Shown: positions 55,213 through 64,000, counted from the stretch's first letter. The stretch: DNA of 64,000 nt from Leptolyngbya sp. SIO1E4 (GCA_010672825.2 JAAHFU020000002.1:322001-386000); one strand, 5' to 3'. Notes: generated from the sequence alone by a model not told the origin. Made by a program: numbers and translations.

Positions 55213-55214
55213 GG

Positions 55215-56054
55215 TTAGGAAATCAGAACACGGGCCGTTGGAATGAGCGCGGTCAGCAGAAACATCCCCATTTGCACGGTGACGATGCTAGGGCCGGAGG
55301 GTAAATCAAACAGGGCGGAAAGGAGCATACCGATGACCGCACTCACTGCGCCCAAGCCAGCGGAGATGAGGATGTAGTGGGTGAATTTACGGCTGAGCAG
55401 ACGAGCAGTACAGGCCGGAATGACGACAAAGGCACTGATCAGCAAGACGCCGATCGCTTTGATGGAAATGCCCACCACCAGGGAGAGCAGCACAATGAAG
55501 GTTGTGCGCTGGGCCGAGACGGAAACGCCCCGAGCAATCGCCATCGGTTCATGCAAGGTGAGGAGAATTTGCGATCGCAGCGTTAAGCCGATGAACCCCG
55601 CGCATACCCCCAACAGCATAGCGCTGAAGATCAGATCAGCGGTTTGCACGGCCAGAATATCGCCAAACAACAAATGAGTAATGCCCCCCTGATACTCGTC
55701 CCGAAAGCTCAGCAGAATAATACCCACGGCCAGGGACGACGAATAAATGATGTTCAACAGGGCATCAGTCCAGAGGTGAGTTCGCTCCAGAAAATAGGTC
55801 ACCACCAGGGCAAACACCACCGCAAAGGGCAGCAGCACCCAGGATGGATTGAAGCCGAGTAGCAGCCCAATACTGATGCCCAGCAGGGCGGAATGTCCGA
55901 GCGCATCGCTGAAAAAGGAAAGTTGCCGGAGGATGGTAAAGCTCCCGAGTAAGCCCCCCATTAGCCCAGTCAACACGCCCCCCATCAGCGCCCGCTGCAT
56001 GAAGGGCAGTTGAAACAGTCCGATAACGCGGGTGAATTCAGCCTCAATGGTCAT
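55215..56054 (-). CDS. znuB: Zinc ABC transporter permease ZnuB
   Basis: 279 aa from ATG 56054, overlapping znuC by 11 nt. ABC-3 family permease with eight to nine helices: ALMGGVLTGLMGGLLGSFTILRQLSFFSDALGHSALLGISIGLLLG near the N-terminus carries the conserved LSxFSDALGHSAL coupling region; VVGISIKAIGVLLISAFVVIPACTARLL near 190. Forms the membrane channel with ZnuC and receives zinc from ZnuA. A start at 56105 would overlap znuC much further. Confidence 0.93.
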   Translation of the reverse strand: MTIEAEFTRVIGLFQLPFMQRALMGGVLTGLMGGLLGSFTILRQLSFFSDALGHSALLGISIGLLLGFNPSWVLLPFAVVFALVVTYFLERTHLWTDALLNIIYSSSLAVGIILLSFRDEYQGGITHLLFGDILAVQTADLIFSAMLLGVCAGFIGLTLRSQILLTLHEPMAIARGVSVSAQRTTFIVLLSLVVGISIKAIGVLLISAFVVIPACTARLLSRKFTHYILISAGLGAVSAVIGMLLSALFDLPSGPSIVTVQMGMFLLTALIPTARVLIS

Positions 56055-56832
56055 GATGGTGAGGAAGTTGACAGGTGTGATGATAGCGAACGAAATCCGA
56101 CCCATAGGCTAGGGATAGTTGCTCTGGAGCAAGGGCATGGTCGGGGGTGCCCTGGCACAGCAGTTTCCGATTGATGCAGAGGACGCGATCGCAACTCCGG
56201 CGCACCATATCCAGGTCGTGGGAAATCTGCAAAATGGCCCAGCCCTGTTCCTTTTTGAGCTGATGGAGCAATTGGTAAAACTCTGACTCGCCTAGGACAT
56301 CTAAGCCTGCTGGGGCTTCATCCAGAATTAGCAGGGAGCGAGGCCGTGCGAGGCAATAGGCCAGCAGCACCCGCTTGGTTTCCCCACCGGACAAACTGCT
56401 CACGAGCTGATCGCGCAGGTGCCAGGCCTCCACCTGAGCCAGCGCGGCTCGCACCGCGTGACGACGCGCCCGTCCACCCACCCAGGGCAGTTGCGGCCCG
56501 ATGCGATCCCAACCTAAGCCCACCAGCTCAGACGCGGTGATTGGAATGCGGCGATCAAACAAAAAGTTCTGGGGCAAATAAGCAATCTGCTGTCGCACTG
56601 CTGGGGACAGAACCCCCTTCGCAGACAGAGAATGACCCAGCACCGAAACCTGTCCCGCTTGCCGCGGCAAAATGCCTAGCAACGCCTGGATCAGGGTGCT
56701 TTTTCCGGCTCCATTGGGACCAATAATCGCGGTGTCGGTGCCCGCAGGTACCGTAAAGGACACATCCTGTACCGCCAGATGCGTCCCGCGATACACCGTT
56801 AACCCCTGCACCACTAAAACCGGATCGTTCAA
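56044..56832 (-). CDS. znuC: Zinc ABC transporter ATPase ZnuC
   Basis: 262 aa. Walker A GPNGAGKSTLIQ near residue 38, Q-loop AYLPQNFLFDR near 88, signature SSLSGGETKRVLLA near 145, Walker B LLILDEAPAGLD near 165 and switch ISHDLDMV near 205. It drives zinc import through ZnuB. The C-terminus ends in a His-rich tail (HHTCQLPHHHDH) that may sense zinc. Separated from znuA by a 107-bp palindromic element. Confidence 0.94.
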   Translation of the reverse strand: MNDPVLVVQGLTVYRGTHLAVQDVSFTVPAGTDTAIIGPNGAGKSTLIQALLGILPRQAGQVSVLGHSLSAKGVLSPAVRQQIAYLPQNFLFDRRIPITASELVGLGWDRIGPQLPWVGGRARRHAVRAALAQVEAWHLRDQLVSSLSGGETKRVLLAYCLARPRSLLILDEAPAGLDVLGESEFYQLLHQLKKEQGWAILQISHDLDMVRRSCDRVLCINRKLLCQGTPDHALAPEQLSLAYGSDFVRYHHTCQLPHHHDH

Positions 56833-56872
56833 GTGCTGACTCCTGACTGCATTGAGAAAATGTATCGCTTAT

Positions 56873-56979
56873 GACTTACGCAAAAGCCCCCTCAGTCCCC
56901 CAAAATTTTGGGGAGGTTGAATCCGATTTCCCCAAATTTGGGGATTCAGGGGCCAAAATCGGATTCAACTGCGTAAGTC
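56873..56979. mobile_element. 107-bp palindromic MITE-like element between znuA and znuC
   Basis: Terminal GACTTACGCA (56873-56882) and TGCGTAAGTC (56970-56979) are perfect inverted repeats; inside are further nested palindromes (CCCCAAAATTTTGGGG, CCCCAAATTTGGGG, GAATCCGATTT/AAATCGGATTC). Non-coding. It may form a transcript hairpin that lowers znuCB relative to znuA. Confidence 0.75.
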
Positions 56980-56986
56980 CGATCGC

Positions 56987-58216
56987 TTAAAACCGTAGGC
57001 CGACGCGCTGCGGTGCCATGGCCACGGGTTGGGGTACCCAGAGAGGCAGCCATGTCTGGGTGGACGACTCAAAGCCCGTCACGAGATTGTCGGTATTTTG
57101 GCGCATGATGGTGAGGTAGTAGTCGGGCTGCACGGCGTCGGCATCCCCTGTTTCGAGGGGGTCAAAAACACTCACGCCGATATCCAGGTCGCCCGCGATC
57201 GCATCAAAGGATTCCTGACCCGCCTGGGGTTCCGTCAGGATCGTTTTCAGCCCTTCTGTCTGCACCGTTTCCATCACCCGCTTCACATCTTCAGGCGAAG
57301 GATTTTCTTCGGGAATGCCCACCAGCGTTTCAGATTGCAGTCCATAGCTCTCGGCAAAGTAAGCGGCGAAGTTGTGAAAAACCACAAAGGTCTGTCCTTC
57401 AAAGGGAGCCAACTTTTCGCTAATATCTGCATCCAAGACTTGCAGTTCGGCAATGAATGCCTCGGCATTGGCGGTGTATTCTGCTTCGCCGTCTGGATCA
57501 GCGGCAATCAGTCCATCCCGAATATTCTCCACCTGCTCGATCGCCCGTTTGGGATCCAGCCAGATGTGAGGATCGAATTCACCATGCACGTGACCATGGT
57601 CATGCGCTTCACCTTCCGCATGGTCATGCGCTTCACCTTCGGCATGATCATGCGCCTCACCTTCGGCATGGTCATGGGCTTCCCCTTCTTCGTGGGCATG
57701 GTCATGGGCTTCACCTTCGGCATGGTCATGCCCTTCTTCCTTGGCGTGGTCGTGATCATCGCCTTCACCATGGCCGTGACCGTGGTCATCAGCACTGGCG
57801 AGGGTCGCAATGCCTTCGCTGGAATCGATAATGGCCAGCTCAGCATTGCCTGCGTTCTCGACCATATCATCCAGGAAGAATTCCATCTCCAGGCCATTTT
57901 TCACCAACACATCAGCGTTAGCGATCGCCTGCGCATCGCCCGGTGTGGCCTGATACTCGTGGGGGCCGACGTTGGTTGGCAGCAGTTGCACCACCTCGGC
58001 GCGATCGCCGGCCACGGCATTGGTAAACTGAGTGACTGGCAAAAACGTCGTCACCACCTGTAACGGATCTTCTGGGGCGGCAGCCACTTCCGATTCTGGA
58101 GATTCCGCCTCACTGGTGGTCGAGGGCGCGGCACAACTGCCCAGGCCGAACGCGATCGCCCCTACCGCCACCCATGCGGTTCGTTGGATTGCTGCTTGTA
58201 AAAACTGTCTAGACAT
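56987..58216 (-). CDS. znuA: Zinc ABC transporter substrate-binding lipoprotein ZnuA
   Basis: 409 aa from ATG 58216. Lipobox FGLGSC near residue 29; cluster A-1 fold with NVGPHEYQATPGDAQAIANADVLVKNGLEMEFFL (first His ligand) near 82-115, a long His/Asp/Glu loop at about 145-220 built of an AHDHAEGE-type repeat, then FDPHIWLDPKRA (second His), VVFHNFAAYFAESYGL (third His) and LTEPQAGQESFD. Captures periplasmic zinc for ZnuBC. The His loop is unusually long. Its promoter carries a Zur box at 58269. Confidence 0.94.
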   Translation of the reverse strand: MSRQFLQAAIQRTAWVAVGAIAFGLGSCAAPSTTSEAESPESEVAAAPEDPLQVVTTFLPVTQFTNAVAGDRAEVVQLLPTNVGPHEYQATPGDAQAIANADVLVKNGLEMEFFLDDMVENAGNAELAIIDSSEGIATLASADDHGHGHGEGDDHDHAKEEGHDHAEGEAHDHAHEEGEAHDHAEGEAHDHAEGEAHDHAEGEAHDHGHVHGEFDPHIWLDPKRAIEQVENIRDGLIAADPDGEAEYTANAEAFIAELQVLDADISEKLAPFEGQTFVVFHNFAAYFAESYGLQSETLVGIPEENPSPEDVKRVMETVQTEGLKTILTEPQAGQESFDAIAGDLDIGVSVFDPLETGDADAVQPDYYLTIMRQNTDNLVTGFESSTQTWLPLWVPQPVAMAPQRVGLRF

Positions 58217-58268
58217 GGCTATCGTCCTTGGGGCCAACATAGACAACATGAATGCAATGAAAATCGAG

Positions 58269-58281
58269 AATGATTATCGTT
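58269..58281. promoter_or_regulatory. Zur box upstream of znuA
   Basis: AATGATTATCGTT, one mismatch from the palindrome, 53 bp before the znuA ATG (minus strand). Expected to control znuA through cysS. Bases 58282-58470 carry no clear gene. Confidence 0.82.
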
Positions 58282-58470
58282 TCCAATAAATTTACACTAT
58301 ATCGCTATGAGTCGTTGCGATTCAATCCAAAGAAAGTTTGAAGCCTGCCCTGTCTAACGTCTGCTCGACTCAATACACACCAGCTCAGAATGGGGGGTTG
58401 GCAGCTTCGCGACATCATCACCACGACCTGTTTACAGTACGGTCAGTCATTTTTGAGCAATACTTGCTAA

Positions 58471-58700
58471 GTGAAGGAAGCAATGATGCTGGCTCGCTTT
58501 GCCGAGCTAAAGGCTCAGGATAAGACGTTGTTGGTATGCAGCCATGAATGGGGCGATGCTCTACTTCGTTGCGATCGCCGACTGCTATTATCCCCTTGCC
58601 TGATCGCCAACGACACCCCGCAGGCGGCGATGACGATGGAGAATATTCAGCAAGCCTATGGCGAAAATATTCAGACTTCTTCGGATGGCAACGCAGAGAC
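58471..58700 (+). pseudogene. Metal ABC-transporter ATPase C-terminal remnant
   Basis: The frame MLARFAELKAQDKTLLVCSHEWGDALLRCDRRLLLSPCLIANDTPQAAMTMENIQQAYGEN matches the part after Walker B of ZnuC/MntA-type ATPases, with the switch His in CSHEW. The whole N-terminal ATPase core is absent. Probably the scar of an older metal transporter. Confidence 0.75.
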
Positions 58701-58740
58701 TTGTTACATGCGTTCATCGTTATAGAGCGGTATGCAGGCT

Positions 58741-58818
58741 AATCAAGCACACCCTAGACCCCAAACCCTAGACCCTGTCTTAACCCAGATGTACTGGACT
58801 CAACTGAACAAGGCTATA
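58741..58818 (-). repeat. Dispersed ~80-bp repeat, copy 2
   Basis: Inverse of 24098-24178, including CACCCTAGACCCCAAACCC. Lies in the spacer between the ABC remnant and the GNAT gene. Confidence 0.65.
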
Positions 58819-58824
58819 GGTGAA

Positions 58825-59361
58825 TCACCAGTATTTTGGGTTACTCAAGGCTTCAACACATGCACACTTGTCAGATAATGTCTCGATAGGGTTACCCGAT
58901 AGAGATTGGCCAAGCCATCCTTCTGGTTGGGAAAGCGCGAAGGGGGCTCTTATTGTCTCGTGCGAAATGATGCGGAAGCCGACCTTTTGGTAGAACCCTG
59001 GGTCTCCGTAGGTAAGCACAACACTCACCCCCCTATTCTTCAGTTCACTCAGGCCATGATTGATCAAAGCCTGGCCTATGCCTATGCCTTGGTGGTCACT
59101 GTGCACAGCCACAGGCGCTAGAATAAACGACTCTATACCATCCTCAAGATCTAGCCGACTGAAGAAGATAGATCCAACTAGCTGGCCATCGTCTACAGCG
59201 ACAAAGCAATAGAGATCATGCTCATCTGTCTTCTCAAGCAGATCCTTTGCCAACTGGCCAATCAACGTCCCTTCGGCTTCTCCCTCAGACTCTCCGAATA
59301 CGGATGTAAAAAGCGACACAACAGCCTGTGAGTCATCGTGTGTATGATTCCTGAAATCCAT
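58825..59361 (-). CDS. GNAT-family N-acetyltransferase (YhbS-like)
   Basis: 178 aa from ATG 59361 (MDFRNHTHDDSQAV). Acetyl-CoA motif LAPVAVHSDHQGIGIGQALINHGL near residues 82-105 and GDPGFYQKVGFR near 122 mark the YhbS branch. It acetylates an unknown amine. The C-terminal part (GWLGQSLSGNPIETLSDKCACVEALSNPKYW) follows the same branch. Single gene, no operon partner or Zur box. Confidence 0.87.
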   Translation of the reverse strand: MDFRNHTHDDSQAVVSLFTSVFGESEGEAEGTLIGQLAKDLLEKTDEHDLYCFVAVDDGQLVGSIFFSRLDLEDGIESFILAPVAVHSDHQGIGIGQALINHGLSELKNRGVSVVLTYGDPGFYQKVGFRIISHETIRAPFALSQPEGWLGQSLSGNPIETLSDKCACVEALSNPKYW

Positions 59362-59613
59362 GGCGATCCTCGATTCTGTTGGAAGCGTGCATTCTAGGGT
59401 TACACGTAACGCCTCCAATCGCCGAATACAATAACGCTTTGCAAATCACTGATTGCTTAACCTTGTTCCGATGCATTGGGATTTTTAGGCATCTTAGAAG
59501 TGGTGATGCGTGAAGCAGTAGAGCAACGCCTCAACCAGCCATGACATTTCCAATAACGGCATATACCAAGGAGAGGTACCGCATCTGTTCAGTGCCGAAG
59601 GCGTCGATATTGG

Positions 59614-60423
59614 CTAGTCCCATTGATGTTGTCGAGCTTCATCGACTATCCCTTGCGCCTCTTCGAGTGAAATATCATAGCGGGAACTCAATAGCTGAGG
59701 AATGCGATCACAGTCGCGATTGGGGTTTACAGCTGGTTGTTGGGAATAAGCAGGAAGGGCAACATTACATAAGAAAGGTGAAGGTTTCGCCTTTAGTTGA
59801 AGCGGTTCAAGATTTAGAACTTTTCGTGAATTGATGAAAAATAGCAAGGCACCGCTGAGATTGGCATCGCTCAGGTTGGCATCGCTCAATAGGGTACAGT
59901 TGAGGTCGGCACCGCTGAGGTTGGCATATCTGAGATCAGCCCTGCTGAGGTTGGCATATCTAAGATCGACACCGCTGAGGTTGGCGTACCTGAGCGCCGC
60001 GCCGCTGAGGTCGGCACCGTTGAGGTCAGCACCGCTGAGGTTGGCACCGTTGAGGTTAGCACCGCTGAGGTTGGCACCGCTGAGGTTAGCGCTACTCAGA
60101 TCGGCACCGCAGAAGTCAAACCCATTGAGGTCAGCACCGCAGAAGTTGGCACCGCTGAGGTCTGCAGTCTCTGTATTTCTTTTGGCAATGCGGCAATTGA
60201 GTAACAGGAAGACTCCACCGGCAACCGCTGCTATCTTTCCAAAATTGCTGATGAGGGTTTCACGATGTGGGTAAGCAAGGGGTGCTCTTTCGCTGTGGGA
60301 TAGGTGACCGTCATCTGTTTGAAGTCTGCGATCAGGGAGTACCCAAAGCCACCACAGTATCCAGAGAAAGACCGGAGTGGTGATCGCTCCAATTACCCAC
60401 CACTTTTTGAATCGCTCCCGCAT
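59614..60423 (-). CDS. Membrane-anchored pentapeptide-repeat protein
   Basis: 269 aa. Transmembrane helices near residues 9-29 (VIGAITTPVFLWILWWLWVL) and 60-77 (FGKIAAVAGGVFLLLNC), then about 20 pentapeptides A(D/N)LSG (residues 87-185) forming a right-handed quadrilateral beta-helix, and a C-terminal extension ending RYDISLEEAQGIVDEARQHQWD. The overlapping opposite-strand frames are by-products of the repeat. Function unknown; cyanobacteria carry many such proteins. Confidence 0.85.
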   Translation of the reverse strand: MRERFKKWWVIGAITTPVFLWILWWLWVLPDRRLQTDDGHLSHSERAPLAYPHRETLISNFGKIAAVAGGVFLLLNCRIAKRNTETADLSGANFCGADLNGFDFCGADLSSANLSGANLSGANLNGANLSGADLNGADLSGAALRYANLSGVDLRYANLSRADLRYANLSGADLNCTLLSDANLSDANLSGALLFFINSRKVLNLEPLQLKAKPSPFLCNVALPAYSQQPAVNPNRDCDRIPQLLSSRYDISLEEAQGIVDEARQHQWD

Positions 60424-60879
60424 GCTTGGGACTACCTCAACACTGAGTCCATTGTTGCTCCCCTGATTCGAGAACGCTCTAATCTTTATGCATGCTTAAA
60501 AACCCCATTCACTCCAAAGTGAACGGGCCTCTCTCGACATGTGCCAGGCGGCGACTCTGATGTGATCACGGCAGCATCGAATGCCGTTTCAGCTTTGTTG
60601 AACGGGAATTATCAACTCTCGTAAGTAGGACAGTTGGTGACGTCAGTTCATTACATTATTCCAACAGGCAAAGAGCGCCAGAAACCTTCCAACACTTTTC
60701 AACCCAGCTCTCAATCTCACTCCCCAGAGTCAAACCGCCCCAAACCCCTTCCCTTGGGTACCGTAGCGCACCGTTCTAAAACTCACGGCATGGGTGTAGG
60801 GGCTGTATAGCGTGTAAGTGGCTTTCCCAGGTTCTCTGCCAACATTGCCGACACCGACAATTTGGCGATCGCGGCCCGT
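60424..60879. other. Intergenic stretch with a possible 3' gene remnant
   Basis: Mostly featureless. At about 60736-60885 the minus strand reads GRDRQIVGVGNVGREPGKAT, YTLYSPYTHAVSFRTVRYGT and GKGFGAV-stop, which looks like the end of a secreted or structural protein whose start is gone; the family was not recognised. A small ACGGCA/TGCCGT hairpin is near 60570. Confidence 0.35.
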
Positions 60880-61284
60880 CTAGCTTTGCCGCCAATTCTC
60901 GATCTGTAAATTGGCAACTCGCTCGAACTCTCGCTGGTTTGCTGTAACCATAATCAAATCATGCTGCAGGGCAGTAGCCGCAATCAAGACATCGTAAGCG
61001 CCGATGGGTTGTCCTTGAGATTTAAGCACAGCTCGAATTTGAGCAGCCTGCTCGGCTTCGGTCTTGGTGAAAGGCAGGATGGTTACCGAAGAGAGAATAC
61101 TCGCGATCGCGGGTTCAATTTTCTTAACCCGTTGTGGGTTAAGGGCTAAGCCGTAGCGCAATTCCATGACGGTGATCGCTGAGATGGCGACGTCAACAGG
61201 TGGCGTTTCCTTGAGTCCTGCCAGTGTTCCAGCTTCGCCTTTAATGAAGTCGCTGATGACGCAGGTATCGAGAAGATAGCGCAT
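60880..61284 (-). CDS. VapC-type PIN-domain toxin
   Basis: 134 aa from ATG 61284, which overlaps the antitoxin stop as TGATG. PIN residues: YLLDTCVISDFIKG at the N-terminus, ITVMELRYGL near 40, PIGAYDVLIAATAL near 95, and VTANQREFERV near 115. Expected site-specific ribonuclease. Complete. Confidence 0.88.
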   Translation of the reverse strand: MRYLLDTCVISDFIKGEAGTLAGLKETPPVDVAISAITVMELRYGLALNPQRVKKIEPAIASILSSVTILPFTKTEAEQAAQIRAVLKSQGQPIGAYDVLIAATALQHDLIMVTANQREFERVANLQIENWRQS

Positions 61285-61526
61285 CAAAACAGTTCCGGTT
61301 CACGGGGTGGCAGGAGTTCGTCGCGGTAGGATTCGAATGCGGGGAAGTCGGGGGTGCCTTCGTAAGATAAGACAATCTCTGACCATTGTGAAGTTGCCGA
61401 AGCTGTTGATTGAGTCACCTGACGTAAGGCTTGCAAAATTAGGGTTTGAAGCGGAACGTTAGATTGGGATGCTTGATGCCTCAAGTCTTGCTCTAAGTCT
61501 GGTGGGAGGTTAATCGTGATTTGCAT
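61284..61526 (-). CDS. VapB-like antitoxin
   Basis: 80 aa. N-terminal ribbon-helix-helix (MQITINLPPDLEQDLRHQASQSNVPLQTLILQALRQ) and a C-terminal toxin-binding tail with SYEGTPDFPAFESYRDELLPPREPEL. First gene of the pair; 17 bp after the large nuclease gene on the same strand, so it may be read through from it. Confidence 0.85.
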   Translation of the reverse strand: MQITINLPPDLEQDLRHQASQSNVPLQTLILQALRQVTQSTASATSQWSEIVLSYEGTPDFPAFESYRDELLPPREPELF

Positions 61527-61542
61527 GGTACGTTTCTTTCCA

Positions 61543-64000
61543 CTATCGCAAAGCTGCGTTTAGCACATATGTATGAACTGTAAGCCTGGATGAGGTGAAC
61601 TCTTCTGCTTGACGATCAAAGTACGCTCTAGCTTCCTCAAGTGTCATTTTGGGTGTTTTAGTTTTCCTTGAATCTGCCCTATCCCACTGCTGACAGTTAA
61701 ACCATCCGACTAAGTACAAACCATGTAGACAAGCATTATCTGTCAAATAACGGTCAACCAGTTGGGTTTTCATCGCAGATTGAATTTCGCCATGCCAACA
61801 ACCTTTCACTTCAACAATGGCTGTAATGACGTCGTAGGCATCGTCATTTGGCTGCTTGAGCACCGCATCAATATGGATATCTGTTCTTTCTCCTGGATTG
61901 CTGCCGTAAGGACGCCTTAGCTCGACTTCGCGATTGGCAATAATCCCCCTTGACTTGAGATCTCTGTCAAGAAAACGTTTTACGTAGTCCGAAAATGCAT
62001 TTTCGTCTAATGGACGGAAAGAATTTCCACTTACTTTGTCCCATAAGTCTCTAACTGCAGGCGTCTCTCCCTGTAGCTCTAGTTCAAGACGCGCTAAAGA
62101 CTCAGATAGTACCTCTAACAGCTGATTGCCAGTTTGAACAAGCCGCCTATCTCGCTCAAAAATGATCTGCACAACATCACTGGGTTTTGGAGGTTGCCAT
62201 GTTATTCGTCTAGTTAAGGCTTCGGCCTCTAACAATCTCCATTGAAGTTTATCTTTCAACTCTGGAAGCTCATCAATTATTCTTCGCAGAGCATCACAAG
62301 CCTCTCGCGTACCACGAGCTTGCAGACGTTGGGGTATATAGTCTTTCCAAATATTTATACTGTCTTCTTCGTCAATCCTATAGTCATCTGGGTTTATCTC
62401 AGCAGAATTCTTATGGCTACTGCTATTAATGTTTGACTCTTTCTCAATTTCAGGAAATTCCTTTGCAAGGAAAATGAAAAGGTTCGCAATGTATTCCTCT
62501 CGAAGCTTCACTTCAAGATTGCCATCCCATTTCGCTAAATAGGAAATCCTCTTAAATAATTCTCTGCCAAAATCAGAATCCTGCTGAATCGTTTGCCATA
62601 TCATTGGCCATCCTGCATCTCTTGTGTGAAACATGAGAGAAACTGCCGCAAAAATTGCTCTTAAGCGTTTTTGAGATCCAGAGGGCAATGGTTGTGTAAT
62701 ATGTGATCTTGCAATCTCTAATGCTTTCTCGCATTCGTGATTCAGAAGAACTCCAAGCAAGCGACCAAAAGATTCAGGAGAGAGAGCGTTGTCTAAAATT
62801 TTGTCCGACAAAGCAGATAATGAATAGTCATCCCAACATTCTTGAAAGGCACTGAGAATATGAATATCATTGTGTTTTCTGTTGTCTTCATCTATTGAAG
62901 CCATCAAAATTCTAGTGGCTTCTTGAGGTGCATGTTGATAGGCAATTTTCATTATCTCATGATGATCATCTACGTATCTACTATCACTTGTGTAGGGATA
63001 AACTAGCAAAAGTATTCTTGCAAACTGCCTCCAAGTTTCGTTGGAAAGAATTGAAAGACTAATAGGATTCTCAGTTAAAAGTAAGCGTATGGCTTTGTAA
63101 GCGGCAACATCAATTTCATGAAGATTCAAATCAATACTTTCTGATTCCCATCTTTCCAAAAAAAACTCCGCCGCCTCAACTATCCTCAGTCTAGTTGAAT
63201 CATCGGAATTTTCCCAGCCTGGAAGCTTCTTGATATCGAGCTGCCTACAAATATCGTCATAGTATTGACTCGTAGGCAACAAGGTTAATTGTAGATTTAG
63301 ATTCCACCATTCACCAATATCACCTGCCTCAAAGCTGTTTAAGCAATTGACAATCCGCTCATTCGGAGGAGGAGCAACAAGATTAGGATTTTGATCTTCA
63401 TTTTCCCAGGCTTTTTGCTCTAAATAAGCGGTATACAATTTGACTGACTTTGCTGAATTCAAATCTATCGTTTTCAACCAGAATGAGAACTCATCATGCA
63501 AATGTTTGCTTCTTTGGCTAACATCTAAAATTGCTATGGCCTCTTCAGACATTTTCTCTGGATACCGAAAAGTTCTGCGGATTAAATGAGCCCATACAAG
63601 CGTTTCTTGCTCATTTCCAGATTGTTTAATGCGCTCAAGCATCCATATGATATCCTTCTGAAGGATAACTCCTGCCCTAGAGCCTAAAATCCAATTTGAC
63701 CTCTGATTTAATGACGATATTACAGAAACGATTGTCTCTAATAGCTTATGACGTTTCTCATCGTTTCGAATTAAATTTTCCTCAAAAGATGGATCATTTC
63801 TATGGCTAAATAATGGTTCATGATTTTGCCACCTACTTACTACGACTTTTGAAAATCTTTCCAAAACCTCTAAGTTTTCGAGATTCTCCCACGTCTTGAG
63901 CAGGATGGCATCAAAAAGTTGTTGAAAGGGATATTTTAAACCTCGGCGCGATTTTCCTTCAATCCATTTTAAAGCTATTAGTATGTCTGACGGCTGAAAA
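61543..64000 (-). CDS. Large protein with C-terminal PD-(D/E)XK-like nuclease domain (5' end beyond window)
   Basis: At least 818 aa; the frame is open to the right edge, so the N-terminus is missing. Most of it is helical, HEAT-like or NLR-sensor-like (AEFFLERWESESIDL, IWQTIQQDSDFGRELFKRISYL). Near the end GERTDIHIDAVL, then AIVEVKGCWHGEIQSAMKTQLVDRYL, gives the Asp...Glu-x-Lys arrangement of restriction-type nucleases. This suggests a defence effector, perhaps with an NTPase domain outside the window; that is inference. AT-rich compared with the Zur units. Confidence 0.75.
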   Translation of the reverse strand, partial: FQPSDILIALKWIEGKSRRGLKYPFQQLFDAILLKTWENLENLEVLERFSKVVVSRWQNHEPLFSHRNDPSFEENLIRNDEKRHKLLETIVSVISSLNQRSNWILGSRAGVILQKDIIWMLERIKQSGNEQETLVWAHLIRRTFRYPEKMSEEAIAILDVSQRSKHLHDEFSFWLKTIDLNSAKSVKLYTAYLEQKAWENEDQNPNLVAPPPNERIVNCLNSFEAGDIGEWWNLNLQLTLLPTSQYYDDICRQLDIKKLPGWENSDDSTRLRIVEAAEFFLERWESESIDLNLHEIDVAAYKAIRLLLTENPISLSILSNETWRQFARILLLVYPYTSDSRYVDDHHEIMKIAYQHAPQEATRILMASIDEDNRKHNDIHILSAFQECWDDYSLSALSDKILDNALSPESFGRLLGVLLNHECEKALEIARSHITQPLPSGSQKRLRAIFAAVSLMFHTRDAGWPMIWQTIQQDSDFGRELFKRISYLAKWDGNLEVKLREEYIANLFIFLAKEFPEIEKESNINSSSHKNSAEINPDDYRIDEEDSINIWKDYIPQRLQARGTREACDALRRIIDELPELKDKLQWRLLEAEALTRRITWQPPKPSDVVQIIFERDRRLVQTGNQLLEVLSESLARLELELQGETPAVRDLWDKVSGNSFRPLDENAFSDYVKRFLDRDLKSRGIIANREVELRRPYGSNPGERTDIHIDAVLKQPNDDAYDVITAIVEVKGCWHGEIQSAMKTQLVDRYLTDNACLHGLYLVGWFNCQQWDRADSRKTKTPKMTLEEARAYFDRQAEEFTSSRLTVHTYVLNAALR

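Noticed and set aside
59831-60274. Opposite-strand frame rich in LRSAPLRLA
   Set aside because: It is the antisense of the pentapeptide-repeat gene and has no independent start signal or family.

Overview
The window looks like chromosomal DNA of a cyanobacterium, most likely a filamentous Leptolyngbya-like lineage; that placement is inference. The support is frequent GCGATCGC-type HIP1 words, PEP-CTERM proteins, a CcmM-like protein with a RuBisCO small-subunit-like domain, and families largely confined to cyanobacteria. No rRNA, tRNA, phage or transposase gene was recognised.

The backbone is a very large zinc-starvation (Zur) island. Eight near-identical AATGATNATCATT palindromes lie at 943, 5330, 8711, 15874, 20506, 38019, 46446 and 58269, each directly upstream of a transcription unit: (i) a cobW GTPase running off the left edge; (ii) divergent hemB-orphan-alpha/beta hydrolase and zur itself; (iii) two PEP-CTERM secreted proteins; (iv) a TGS-less threonyl-tRNA synthetase followed by an FGE-like protein, a DUF1636 protein and a Crp-type regulator; (v) a WD40 protein, a zinc-ribbon protein and a NicO-type metal permease; (vi) a flavoprotein with a cysteine-rich tail and a FeoB-like GTPase/permease; (vii) hisI and a short CcmM; (viii) znuA-znuC-znuB-cobW-folE-cobW-cysS. 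Together they cover high-affinity zinc import, metallochaperone GTPases and spare copies of zinc-dependent enzymes.

Set between these units are accessory blocks that look like integron gene cassettes without an integrase. attC-type sites follow GrpB, VapBC, a VOC protein, a LuxR/DUF4386/MDR group, MntA-HepT and a uridine-kinase pair. In several cassettes the start core (GTTRRRY) is the exact complement of the same cassette's terminal core (RYYYAAC). The first cassette of each array follows a repeat-rich module (1130, 15693, 49298; a further copy at 32410 and a decayed one at 37735) whose homology stops at a GTTA core, as expected of attI. Fragments of cobW or cysS lie beside three modules.

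Other accessory content: a putative amyloid-signalling NLR pair (26720-31778); a trypco2 protein plus a protein carrying both CHAT and caspase protease domains (41459-44258); several toxin-antitoxin modules, one with its toxin split by a 156-bp MITE; triplicated remnants of the NicO 3' end; a duplicated Asp/Glu racemase with one frameshifted copy; broken DUF1156, Uma2, HepT and ABC-ATPase genes; and at the right edge a large partial protein ending in a PD-(D/E)XK-like nuclease domain.
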